From positions 1-31,712 of the IMG/VR virus record IMGVR_UViG_3300048121_001055: 31,712 bases of DNA; one strand, 5' to 3'. Position 1 is the stretch's first letter. Every line of letters starts with the position of its first letter. This document shows positions 7,018-15,124 of the stretch, piece by piece. The translations under genes were made by a program, and so were the position numbers. The stretch comes from a virus. The notes under the pieces were generated by a model, which was given only the letters and a program-made list of their open reading frames with translations, searched no databases and was not told the origin of the DNA.

Positions 7018-8700
7018 GTGGCTGGATTTAAATTAAATACATTCGGAGGGCTAAATAAAAAAATAGCCCCAAGACTATTGCCAGAGGACGTTGCCCAAGA
7101 AACCTCTAATACATTTTTGGACAGAGGTAGGCTTGAAGGGTTGCCACAAGATCTTAATGATCCATCTGAATCGGGACCAACACACCCAGCCTCAAACATA
7201 AGTGCTGCAACAAGCACAATATTTAAAGCAACAGACAGTGCGTGGTTCACATTTAATAATGATGTAGATGTTATTAAGAGTCCAATAAGAGAAGATGCGT
7301 TTAGCAGATTTTACTTTACTGGATTTTCTGGAAGCTCTGGATTCCCAAGAATGGTCGATGCTGCAAACGGCATATCAGGAAGTGGTCCTTACCCAGTTAC
7401 TAGCTATAGATTAGGTTTACCAACCCCAGGTGCATTTACTTCTGCTCCAAGTGTTGATAATACAACTGCGGCTGATGGTGCTACAACAAGCTCAAGAGCC
7501 TATGTTTATACAGAGATAACAACATTCGGAGAAGAAGGACCGCCAAGCCTCGTTACAGCTGCGGACATTATTGATGCGGCTAATGGGTCTACAGTAACTT
7601 TATCACTACCAGCTGGATCAAGTGGTGTTTACTCTATAGCTAAAAGAAGAATATATAGGACAGATCTTAATGGTGTATTTAGGTTTGTTAGAGATGTCGC
7701 TGGTGTGTCATCGGGAACAACAACGGATGCTGTCTTGGATGCCTCTCTCGGGGAAGAAATAGAATCAGCAGACAATCTAGCACCGCCAGATGATGTAACA
7801 TCAAATCACCCAGACGGACCAATGTTTGGAATAACAACAATGCCCAATGGTATAACAGCAGGTTTTAGTGGCAACACTCTACTATTTAGTGAACCATTCT
7901 TACCACACTCATATCCTTTAGCAAATCAATTAACAACAGCAACCGATGTTGTAGGTATAACAACTATAGGATCGGGCTTGTTGGTTACAACAAAAGGCAA
8001 GCCAGTTATAGTTTCTGGTACAGATCCAAGGGCTATGGCTTCTTTGGAGATAGACGCTAACCTACCAAATACAAATAAAAGATCTTTGGTGGATATGGGT
8101 GAGTATGCTATTTATGCATCACCAGATGGCTTAGTATTAGCGGCAAACTCAGATGTTCAATTAATAACCCAACAAATATTTACTCGTGATCAGTGGCAGG
8201 AATATTATCCAAACAATATAGAGGCATATGAATACGAAGGAAAGTACATAGGCTTTACTTGGGATGGTTCTAACACATCAACGAAGAAAGGTTTCTTGTT
8301 TGATCCTAGGGGTCAGAAGAATGCTTTTATTGATTTAGATTTTTATGCACATGCTGGATTTAATGACAGGGAGAACGATGAGCTTTACCTTGTTATTGGA
8401 GGAGTCCTTAAGAAGTTTGCCAGATCAACAAGTCCAAGATCTTACTCTTGGAAATCAAGGGAGTTCTATTCAAACAAACCAATATCTCCAGGCGTAGCAA
8501 AAATAAGTGCTGAGTCTTATAGCGATCTTACTTTTAAGTTATACGCAGATGGATCCCTTAAACATACCCAGGTTGTCACTAATAATAATATCTTTAGATT
8601 ACCTGGAGGTTATCAGGCTAAATCATTTTACATAATTATTGAGGGCACAGATGCTGTCAATGAGGTTTGTGTATATGAAAGCCCTAGGGAGATAACTTAA
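7018..8700 (+). CDS. Tail structural protein (560 residues)
   Basis: It starts at GTG 7018, with AAGGA at 7006-7010. No signal peptide, TM or catalytic motif is visible. The N-terminus (FGGLNKKIAPRLLPEDVAQ) resembles the opening of podoviral tail proteins that describe themselves as 'tail' or 'virion structural' in marine phages. The middle (about 160-260) is a Thr/Ser-rich beta region with an RRIYRT motif. The C-terminal half has repeated short beta blades (MGEYAIYASPDGLVLA), suggesting a propeller-like fold. Position directly before the gpJ-like protein supports a tail hub or tube role. The stop overlaps the next ATG (TAATG). Confidence 0.7.
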   Translation: MAGFKLNTFGGLNKKIAPRLLPEDVAQETSNTFLDRGRLEGLPQDLNDPSESGPTHPASNISAATSTIFKATDSAWFTFNNDVDVIKSPIREDAFSRFYFTGFSGSSGFPRMVDAANGISGSGPYPVTSYRLGLPTPGAFTSAPSVDNTTAADGATTSSRAYVYTEITTFGEEGPPSLVTAADIIDAANGSTVTLSLPAGSSGVYSIAKRRIYRTDLNGVFRFVRDVAGVSSGTTTDAVLDASLGEEIESADNLAPPDDVTSNHPDGPMFGITTMPNGITAGFSGNTLLFSEPFLPHSYPLANQLTTATDVVGITTIGSGLLVTTKGKPVIVSGTDPRAMASLEIDANLPNTNKRSLVDMGEYAIYASPDGLVLAANSDVQLITQQIFTRDQWQEYYPNNIEAYEYEGKYIGFTWDGSNTSTKKGFLFDPRGQKNAFIDLDFYAHAGFNDRENDELYLVIGGVLKKFARSTSPRSYSWKSREFYSNKPISPGVAKISAESYSDLTFKLYADGSLKHTQVVTNNNIFRLPGGYQAKSFYIIIEGTDAVNEVCVYESPREIT

Positions 8701-11129
8701 TGGGTAAGCCAAAGGGCACATTCTCAGTACCAAGAAGCTTTGATTCTGAACAGAAAAGATTTGCTCAATTGCTTAATGAATCCGTGGCTGTTCTTAAAGG
8801 AGAGTTGGGAGATCCTTTGGATGCTGCTGTAACTTATAATGATTTAATAAATTCTGGTCTAGCAAAAAGAGATCTTAGAATTGGAAGTAATGGATTCATA
8901 GGTGGCGGTGGTGTTGGAATTATACCGGGAGATGGTCCTGTATTGGATATCCCACCAGCACCAACTGGCGTACAGGTAAACGGAGCATTTCAAAACATAC
9001 TTATTCAATGGGATAAACCAACCTTCGTTGGGTTTTCATACGCTGAGGTGTGGGCAGCAACATCTGACACCTTTGCAGACAGAGTTTTGGTTGGAACATC
9101 TACAGCATCTTTATTTTCCCACCAAGTAGGCAACGGACAAACTCGATATTATTGGGTTAGGTTTGTAAACGCACAGGATGTGGCAGGACCGTTTAACTCA
9201 ACAACAGGTATAGGCGATAGCACGGTTATTGATATAGGTGCACAAATGCAACTTTTATCGGAAGAACTACAAAACCTACCTGGGTATACAGCATTAACCA
9301 CTTTAATTACTAACGCAGATGTTGCAAATGCAGCAGCCGCCGCCACCGCAAACACCGCTGCAAGGGTTATAAGATCAACATCAGCTCCAACAACAAGAGA
9401 TGATGGGTCTTCTTTAGTGCAAAACGATGTATGGATTGATACAGATGATAACAATCAGATGTATATAAGAAATGCTTCTAACAATGGTTGGGAAGAAGCC
9501 AGAGATGGAACCTTGGTGACTCTTGTAAACAGTATTAATACTCAGCAAGGAACCAATACTACAAATATAGCTTCTGCAACGAGTGATATTATTACCCTTA
9601 CGAGTGAAAACTCTAGCAGGGCTTCTGAAATAACATCCCTAGAAAGCACAATTAATAACTCTTCAACAGGATTAGCTGCAGCTCACTCAGCAATATCTAC
9701 AGAAGCCACAACCAGAGCAACAGCAGATACAGCACTAGCATCTGACATAACATCCCTAACCTCTACAGTTAGTTCAAATACTTCAGCTATTAGCAGTGAA
9801 GCCACAACCAGAGCAACAGCAGATACAGCCTTGGCTACTGACATAACCAATTTAACGTCTACCGTTGGATCAAACACGTCTGCAATATCTACAGAGCAGA
9901 CTACGAGAGCAAATGCAGATACGGCACTTGCAACAGATATAACTAATTTAACATCTACTGTTAGCGGGAATACATCCGCTATAGCTACAGAACAAACAAC
10001 AAGAGCAAATGCAGACACTGCGTTGGCTACTGATATAACAAACCTAACCAGTACTGTTAGTGGAAACACTTCTGCTATATCTACAGAAGCAACCACCAGA
10101 GCAAACGCTGATACAGCTAACGCCACGGCTATAAGCAACCTTAGCTCAACAGTTGGAACGACCAATGCCAACGTATCTACATTACAAACATCTGTATCTA
10201 ACCTAGAAGGAGATGCAGACGCGATGTTTGTTATACAAGTTGCCACTGAGTCTAATGGCAGTAAGTCAGCAGCAGGTATGGTTATTGGATCTAATGCAAG
10301 TAGCGGTACTGGTGCACAATCATATGTACAATTTCAAGCTGATAAGTTTGCAATATGGAGCGGATCTACAAACATAGCTCCATTTATTGTTGACGCTGGA
10401 ACTGTCTATATAAAAGAAGCCATGATTGAGAATGGTTCTATAACAAATGCAAAAATACAAGATGCAACTATAGATAATGCAAAAATAACTAATACTTTAG
10501 ATGCTGCAAAAATAACAGCTGGAACCCTTTCCGCAGATAGATTAGATGCCTCTGTCATACTTTCAACAGACTTGGCAACAAACACATCCACTGTCATACA
10601 TGGTGGCAACATAAGTACCAATACTTTAAATGCAGACAGTATAGTAACAGGATCAATCACTGGAGATAAGATCAATGTTGATACTCTTAATGTTAAGAGT
10701 TTTGATAATGTAAGCTCAACCATAGTCAGCCATGTAACGGCAGGTACTAAATTTCCATTAGCTAGAGATGGTCAAACATATATACAAAGAACAGGAACAT
10801 ATACAGGAAGTAATGCCTCGTTCGTTCCAGTAACTATTACACAGATAAGAGACAACGCTGGTTATGTTGCTATCTTTTCAGGTGTTTTGGGTAACGTAAG
10901 TGGTGGCAGGGTTCAGTATTCATTAAATAATTCTACTTGGGTTAACGCAAGTGGTAATACCAATATTTATTGGAATGCAGGAACTTATAGAGGTTATACC
11001 TATGTCTATACGGGACAAATAACCACGCTATCTGCTTCACAGTCTACGGTCTACTGGAGAGTATATTTCTCTGGAAGTTATAACCACACACAGCTTTCAC
11101 TTAATGTAATGATGGATAACACAAGATAA
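8700..11129 (+). CDS. gpJ-like tail tip or central fibre protein with repeat stalk
   Basis: An 809-residue protein. The order is: N-terminal domain (1-75); fibronectin III-like domain (about 78-168, PPAPTGVQV start and YYWVRFVNAQ end); a DVWIDTDDN segment; five 32-residue coiled-coil-like repeats (334-493); a DUF1983-like region (about 505-660, with FAIWSGS and NAKIQDATIDNAKI repeats); and a beta-rich C-terminal tip (675-809). This is the C-terminal architecture of phage host-specificity protein J. The tip probably contacts the cell surface. The repeats probably form a trimeric stalk. Confidence 0.82.
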   Translation: MGKPKGTFSVPRSFDSEQKRFAQLLNESVAVLKGELGDPLDAAVTYNDLINSGLAKRDLRIGSNGFIGGGGVGIIPGDGPVLDIPPAPTGVQVNGAFQNILIQWDKPTFVGFSYAEVWAATSDTFADRVLVGTSTASLFSHQVGNGQTRYYWVRFVNAQDVAGPFNSTTGIGDSTVIDIGAQMQLLSEELQNLPGYTALTTLITNADVANAAAAATANTAARVIRSTSAPTTRDDGSSLVQNDVWIDTDDNNQMYIRNASNNGWEEARDGTLVTLVNSINTQQGTNTTNIASATSDIITLTSENSSRASEITSLESTINNSSTGLAAAHSAISTEATTRATADTALASDITSLTSTVSSNTSAISSEATTRATADTALATDITNLTSTVGSNTSAISTEQTTRANADTALATDITNLTSTVSGNTSAIATEQTTRANADTALATDITNLTSTVSGNTSAISTEATTRANADTANATAISNLSSTVGTTNANVSTLQTSVSNLEGDADAMFVIQVATESNGSKSAAGMVIGSNASSGTGAQSYVQFQADKFAIWSGSTNIAPFIVDAGTVYIKEAMIENGSITNAKIQDATIDNAKITNTLDAAKITAGTLSADRLDASVILSTDLATNTSTVIHGGNISTNTLNADSIVTGSITGDKINVDTLNVKSFDNVSSTIVSHVTAGTKFPLARDGQTYIQRTGTYTGSNASFVPVTITQIRDNAGYVAIFSGVLGNVSGGRVQYSLNNSTWVNASGNTNIYWNAGTYRGYTYVYTGQITTLSASQSTVYWRVYFSGSYNHTQLSLNVMMDNTR
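9699..10178 (+). repeat. Five 96-bp repeats encoding a 32-residue stalk unit
   Basis: The unit starts with TE-A/Q-TTRA-x-AD and ends in NTSAIS; five consecutive copies are readable in frame. Copies 3 and 4 are almost identical in protein but differ at synonymous sites, so the array is not brand new. The strong minus-strand ORF over this stretch is a by-product of the repeat. Confidence 0.9.
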
Positions 11130-11497
11130 TGAATTTATTTACAATATACAAAACATCTACTGGCGAAATTTTATACAATACATCAACCGTTGCCGAGATA
11201 GATGAGCTTGGTTTGCAGGAGGGTGAGGGTGCTGTTGAGGGGCATTACCAGTCTAATGAGTACAAGATCCTTGAGGAAGTTGCTGTATTGAGGACAGACA
11301 ATGTATTGGAGATGTTAAGGATAAAGAGGGGTCAATTACTATCAGAATCAGACTGGACTCAGACATTGGACACACCATTAACAGACTCAAAGAAGGCAGA
11401 GTGGGCAACTTATAGACAATCGTTAAGAGATTTACCATCTAATAATTCAGATGCGACTTCTATAGATGATGTAACATTCCCTACAGAACCAGCTTAA
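11129..11497 (+). CDS. Phage tail assembly chaperone-like protein
   Basis: A 122-residue protein starting at the TAATG junction with the gpJ-like gene. The C-terminal part contains the characteristic pattern R-x3-LL-x-ESDWTQ, then DTPL, KK-x-EWATYRQ-x-LRDLP (about 69-104), found in tail fibre assembly chaperones of the Phage_tail_APC kind. The N-terminal part is a small beta domain (TGEILYN). Such proteins assist folding or attachment of the fibre encoded beside them. Confidence 0.8.
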   Translation: MNLFTIYKTSTGEILYNTSTVAEIDELGLQEGEGAVEGHYQSNEYKILEEVAVLRTDNVLEMLRIKRGQLLSESDWTQTLDTPLTDSKKAEWATYRQSLRDLPSNNSDATSIDDVTFPTEPA

Positions 11498-11550
11498 TTA
11501 GTAATATAATGGTACATAATTATGCAATTTAATGATATCTTACAAGGGAA

Positions 11551-11955
11551 ATGTTAACTCAAGTTGATATAAGAACTTACTGGGATTCTGTAGAGCCTGG
11601 TTTGCGGGAAATAAAAAAAGAAGCAAACCCAGATTGGCGACCAGAAGATATTTACACTGCTATAGTGAACGGAGTAGCAGAGCTTTATATAGATATAGAG
11701 CAGGATCCATGTGAAAGCTTTATTATTTTACAAGAAAAGCCAAGCATGTTTAGCCCAACCAAGTCTTTACTGATTTGGGTAGCTTATGATAAGAGAGGAG
11801 ATGCCAACGAGATGTACATGGAATATATAGAAGAAATGGCAAGAAGTAGAGGGTGTGATAGGGTTGAACTTTGGACACCTTGGAGGGGACTAGCTCAGGC
11901 ATTATCTCACAAGGATTATAAAACGAAATTATACATAGTAGAAAAGGAGTTATAA
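11551..11955 (+). CDS. GNAT-like protein at the start of the internal virion block
   Basis: A 134-residue protein, ATG 11551 with AAGGGAA at 11544-11550 just upstream. The pattern is alternating beta/alpha, with a central LLIWVAYDKRGDANEMYMEY segment and a following helix and strand (MARSRGCDRVELWT) that fits the acyl-CoA-binding half of GNAT proteins, ending in a YIVEKEL strand. The position before the core proteins matches the acetyltransferase-like protein A seen in T7-like gene orders. Catalytic activity cannot be judged. Its TAATG end is coupled to the next gene. Confidence 0.65.
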   Translation: MLTQVDIRTYWDSVEPGLREIKKEANPDWRPEDIYTAIVNGVAELYIDIEQDPCESFIILQEKPSMFSPTKSLLIWVAYDKRGDANEMYMEYIEEMARSRGCDRVELWTPWRGLAQALSHKDYKTKLYIVEKEL

Positions 11956-12542
11956 TGAGTGGCGGCGGATCAACAACAATAGAAGATACAAAATCACAGA
12001 AGGCTTTAGCCTCTATTGCAGCACAAAGATTTAATCTTTATCAACAATACTATGTACCCTTTGAGAATCAGTACATGTCTGATGTTTTTTCAATGAAAAG
12101 CCCAACTGCTTTTGAGAATGTAGAGAGCTTCGTAACCTCTGTTCAACAACCAGAATTTCAGGCTGCAAGAAGAGGTATGCAAGAAAGGGCGTTTGCTATG
12201 GGTGCAGACCCAACTAGCGGTCAATATCAGGCGGCATCAGCTCAAGCCCAACAAGCACAAGCTGCTGGAATGGGGAGAGGTGGAGCAGAAGCCCTATCAG
12301 GTCAGGTCGATAGGTATTATCAAGGAATGGAAAATATAATAGCAATGGGGCAGGGTCAGGCTGGTCAGGCTATGTCTGGTCTTGGTGATGTTGCAAACAT
12401 TGCACAGAAGAGAGGAAGAGCAGTAGCTCAGGAGTCAATGGGAGATTATACTTCTGCTCTTGGGGCTATTGGAACAGGAGCGGGTCTTGGGTATGGTTAT
12501 TTTGTTGGTCAGGGATCTAAATCCGGTAAGGGCGTAAGTTAG
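11955..12542 (+). CDS. Internal virion protein (gp14-like core protein)
   Basis: A 195-residue protein. It is rich in Gln, Ala, Gly and Met, with a helical central region (about 70-120, QAAS/AQQAQAAG) and a C-terminal glycine-rich hydrophobic stretch (GAIGTGAGLGYGYFVG, 168-183). This composition and the gene order are typical of the smallest podoviral ejection protein, which forms the outer-membrane pore during DNA entry in T7. The motif after the start (GGGSTTIED) is common to such proteins in marine podoviruses. Identification is by composition and synteny. Confidence 0.65.
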   Translation: MSGGGSTTIEDTKSQKALASIAAQRFNLYQQYYVPFENQYMSDVFSMKSPTAFENVESFVTSVQQPEFQAARRGMQERAFAMGADPTSGQYQAASAQAQQAQAAGMGRGGAEALSGQVDRYYQGMENIIAMGQGQAGQAMSGLGDVANIAQKRGRAVAQESMGDYTSALGAIGTGAGLGYGYFVGQGSKSGKGVS

Positions 12543-12544
12543 TT

Positions 12545-13015
12545 ATGGCTTTTTATAATTTTGGAAATGAAAGAAAAGATGATCCTTATAACCCCAATGA
12601 CGGCAGCTTGTATGTAAATCCATATAGAACAGGAGATCAGTCAGCACAAGATACTTTAGCAGACCTATATGAGTCTGAGTTTCAGGATTATTTAAATAGA
12701 TTTTTTCCCGTAGAACAAGATTTAATAGCACAAATGACAACGGGATTTGAGCAATTACAGCAAGAAGAAATAGGCAGAGCACAGTCAGCAGTTGCAAGAC
12801 AATATGCAAATACAAGAGGTCAAGAAACAAGAAGAAGGGCTGGGTTCGGTTTAACTAACGGACTGGCACCAGAAGGAGATTATCAAAGATCGGAAACATC
12901 TGCCTTGGTTGCGGCAAGGAACTTTGCAAGGATGAGATCAGAGGAAAGAAGAAGTCAGATAATGTCTGGCGGTCTAGGAAGTGCAATGACACAAAGGAGT
13001 GCGTTAAGTGGCTAA
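12545..13015 (+). CDS. Internal virion protein, Gln/Arg-rich helical
   Basis: A 156-residue protein, beginning 2 nt after the previous stop. After a Pro/Asp-rich N-terminus, residues 40-140 look like a long amphipathic helix rich in Gln, Glu and Arg (EQLQQEEIGRAQSAVARQYA). It has no TM or Cys. It resembles the first core protein in composition and may be a structural paralogue or its second half. It overlaps the next gene by 8 nt. Confidence 0.6.
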   Translation: MAFYNFGNERKDDPYNPNDGSLYVNPYRTGDQSAQDTLADLYESEFQDYLNRFFPVEQDLIAQMTTGFEQLQQEEIGRAQSAVARQYANTRGQETRRRAGFGLTNGLAPEGDYQRSETSALVAARNFARMRSEERRSQIMSGGLGSAMTQRSALSG

Positions 13016-13538
13016 AGGATTAATAGGAATTGGAAGAGAACAAAAAAGACAGGCGTTGGCGGGTCTTACAAGATCTGCTGAGCTGGAAGCACAACAGGAC
13101 ATAGCAAATATGCAGCTTAGTGCACAAAAAAAGGCAGCTCAAATGAATGTTGTTGGAACCGCTGGTGGTATTACAGCCGCCTCTTTGTTAGCAAAGCGTG
13201 GTGCAACAAAAGCGGTAAGCGGTGTATTGATGTCGCCAATACCGGGGGGTACGGCAGCGGCTACAGCGGCAGCAAATCCAATAGCGGCACAGATGGGTTT
13301 GTTGGGTGGAACAACAGCAGCAGCAGGCGGGGCAGCAGGAGCAGCAACAGCAGGAACAGCAGCAGCAGGAACAACAGCAGCAGCAGGTGGAGCAGCAGCA
13401 GGTGGAGCAGCAGCAGGTGGAGCAGCAGCGGCAGCGGGACCGGCGGCGGCAGGTGGTGCGGGAGCATTGGCGGCGGCGGCACCATGGGCAGCATTAATTA
13501 TAGGCGGAGGGTATCTTCTTAAGAAGTTATTTGATTAA
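13008..13538 (+). CDS. Ala/Gly-rich low-complexity internal protein with terminal membrane helix
   Basis: It starts at GTG 13008, inside the end of the previous gene. Residues 1-50 are a Gln/Ala helix (QEDIANMQLSAQKKAAQ-like). Residues about 80-155 are almost only Ala, Gly and Thr, coded by GCAGCA and GGTGGAGCA repeats. Residues 157-171 (PWAALIIGGGYLLKK) form a membrane-active helix with basic end. Such a protein could insert in a membrane during ejection, like its neighbours. The low-complexity block probably varies in length between strains. Confidence 0.65.
   Translation: MAKGLIGIGREQKRQALAGLTRSAELEAQQDIANMQLSAQKKAAQMNVVGTAGGITAASLLAKRGATKAVSGVLMSPIPGGTAAATAAANPIAAQMGLLGGTTAAAGGAAGAATAGTAAAGTTAAAGGAAAGGAAAGGAAAAAGPAAAGGAGALAAAAPWAALIIGGGYLLKKLFD
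13386..13430 (+). repeat. Three tandem 15-bp units in the Ala/Gly-rich gene
   Basis: GGTGGAGCAGCAGCA occurs at 13386 and 13401, and with one change (final G) at 13416. It encodes GGAAA units. The 15-bp period keeps the frame when copies are gained or lost. Confidence 0.9.
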
Positions 13539-13540
13539 AA

Positions 13541-15121
13541 ATGGCAAATGAATTTGGAACAGGTTTTAGTCAGGGATTAAACTATTATACTAAGTTTGCA
13601 GAAATGCAACAGAACAAACTCTTAGACGAAGAAAGATTAAAAACAGAAAGGCTTAGACAAGAAAGCTATCAGTTTGAATTGGAAGAAAAAAAATCTACTC
13701 AAGATGTAAGAATGGAAGGCATACAGTCTGAGACAGATTTTAGAACCGCAAGAGCAGAAAAAACAAGAGTCGAAACAGATGAATTTATTGCTCAAGCAAA
13801 CAACAGAAAACAAAATGCAGAATTGCTTCTTGAAACAAACAAAAATAATTTAGAAATTACAGACTTGAAATTAACAGAACAGGCAATAAAAACGGATGAT
13901 GTTGTAAGGGCAAGAGCTTTTAAGAACTTAATGAACGCATATGCTATTGCTGGCGATACATCAATAGATATTGACGTAAGGGCGTCCATGGTGGAGGATG
14001 CGTTAACACAAGTAAGACCATACATCGACTGGACAAAATACTTGGATGATAGTTACTGGCAGGGCTGGGAAAAAATTACCCCACAACTTGAATCTGGTGA
14101 CTTTGAGGGCATAGCAAGAGATCATTCAGATGTTCTTTCCGTTATATACAAGGACAGCCTAGATAAATTTAAAGGAAAAGATTTTGTTGCAAAAGACGGA
14201 AGGAAGGGAGTTATCCAGGGAGTAAAGCTTTCAGGAGACTTTAATCCCATAGCAGAATCTGCAAACTCTTTGGTCGGGGGAACATATTCTGTTCTTTTTG
14301 AAGGACAAACAGAGCCAGAGGATGTGTTTACTTTTATGCCAGACAAGGCACAGTATGCAAAAACCATAAAAGAAGATCAGGAGGGCTCTGATGCCAAGGT
14401 TGTTTCTATTGCAGATATGGTAGACAAAGTTGCAGCAGAGAAGGACTTTGCTATGTATTTACTACAGAGTCCAGAGACATTTAACTCCTTAATGAAAGCA
14501 TCTAAGGGCAGTATTAGCCTTACTGGTTCGCCTGCTGAAAAGAAAGATAAGGTAGAAATCTATAATAGTGAAAAAGATAAAAGAACAAAATTTCTGGGTG
14601 ATTCATTTAAGCAAGCCAGTGAGTTCGCTGAAGACTACTATAAAAACCCAGAAAGTGCATACCTGCAATCTCTTTATAACAGCCTGCCAGCAAAAATAAC
14701 AACATCAAATATTCAAAAGACAACAGATGAGGACGGTGAAGAAGTATATGAGTACAAGGATGGTAAGAATGCAGATACTCTTACTGCGGAATATCATAAA
14801 GAGTATTTGACTCCAGAAAAACTCTCGGGTGAAATAGAAAACGCATATGCTGCTTTTGAAAAACTTGAAAAAAGACTACCAGGACAAAAGGCAATATATA
14901 GCTTTGGTCCAGTCTCTATGTCATTTGATAAAACAAAAAGCTATGTGGATGCAGTTCTTGAGGATAGCTATGGTGCAGATGTCTATAATAAATATAAGCA
15001 AGACGCGTCTATTCTATATGAAAGAAGTTATAATGGCAGAAGTCTTGAAGATGCAACCGATGCAGAGTATCTTGCATTTATGGAAGCCTTTATAGAAAGA
15101 AAATCAACTATAGGAAACTAA
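13541..15121 (+). CDS. Large internal virion protein (gp15-like)
   Basis: A 526-residue protein, ATG 13541, 2 nt after the preceding stop. Residues about 15-115 are a charged coiled coil (KLLDEERLKTERLRQE). Residues 120-340 are mixed alpha/beta, with FKGKDFVAKDGRKG and a Glu/Asp-rich segment. The C-terminus is helical. Size and place, just before the giant protein, match the second ejection protein of T7-like phages, which with gp16 spans the periplasm. No enzyme motif was found. Confidence 0.65.
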   Translation: MANEFGTGFSQGLNYYTKFAEMQQNKLLDEERLKTERLRQESYQFELEEKKSTQDVRMEGIQSETDFRTARAEKTRVETDEFIAQANNRKQNAELLLETNKNNLEITDLKLTEQAIKTDDVVRARAFKNLMNAYAIAGDTSIDIDVRASMVEDALTQVRPYIDWTKYLDDSYWQGWEKITPQLESGDFEGIARDHSDVLSVIYKDSLDKFKGKDFVAKDGRKGVIQGVKLSGDFNPIAESANSLVGGTYSVLFEGQTEPEDVFTFMPDKAQYAKTIKEDQEGSDAKVVSIADMVDKVAAEKDFAMYLLQSPETFNSLMKASKGSISLTGSPAEKKDKVEIYNSEKDKRTKFLGDSFKQASEFAEDYYKNPESAYLQSLYNSLPAKITTSNIQKTTDEDGEEVYEYKDGKNADTLTAEYHKEYLTPEKLSGEIENAYAAFEKLEKRLPGQKAIYSFGPVSMSFDKTKSYVDAVLEDSYGADVYNKYKQDASILYERSYNGRSLEDATDAEYLAFMEAFIERKSTIGN

Positions 15122-15124
15122 GGT

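Noticed and set aside
9683-10246. 187-residue ORF on the minus strand
   Set aside because: It is the antisense of the 96-bp repeats of the gpJ-like gene; its repetitive Ala/Val product has no ribosome site or family likeness.
11498-11550. Promoter with TATAAT at 11505-11510
   Set aside because: No -35 box at acceptable spacing, and the short gap is within a late operon.
13312-13440. CRISPR-like short repeat array
   Set aside because: Units are contiguous, in frame and without spacers; it is low-complexity coding sequence.
13261-13497. Gln-rich plus-strand and Leu/Pro-rich minus-strand ORFs
   Set aside because: Both are other-frame readings of the GCA repeat in the Ala/Gly-rich gene.
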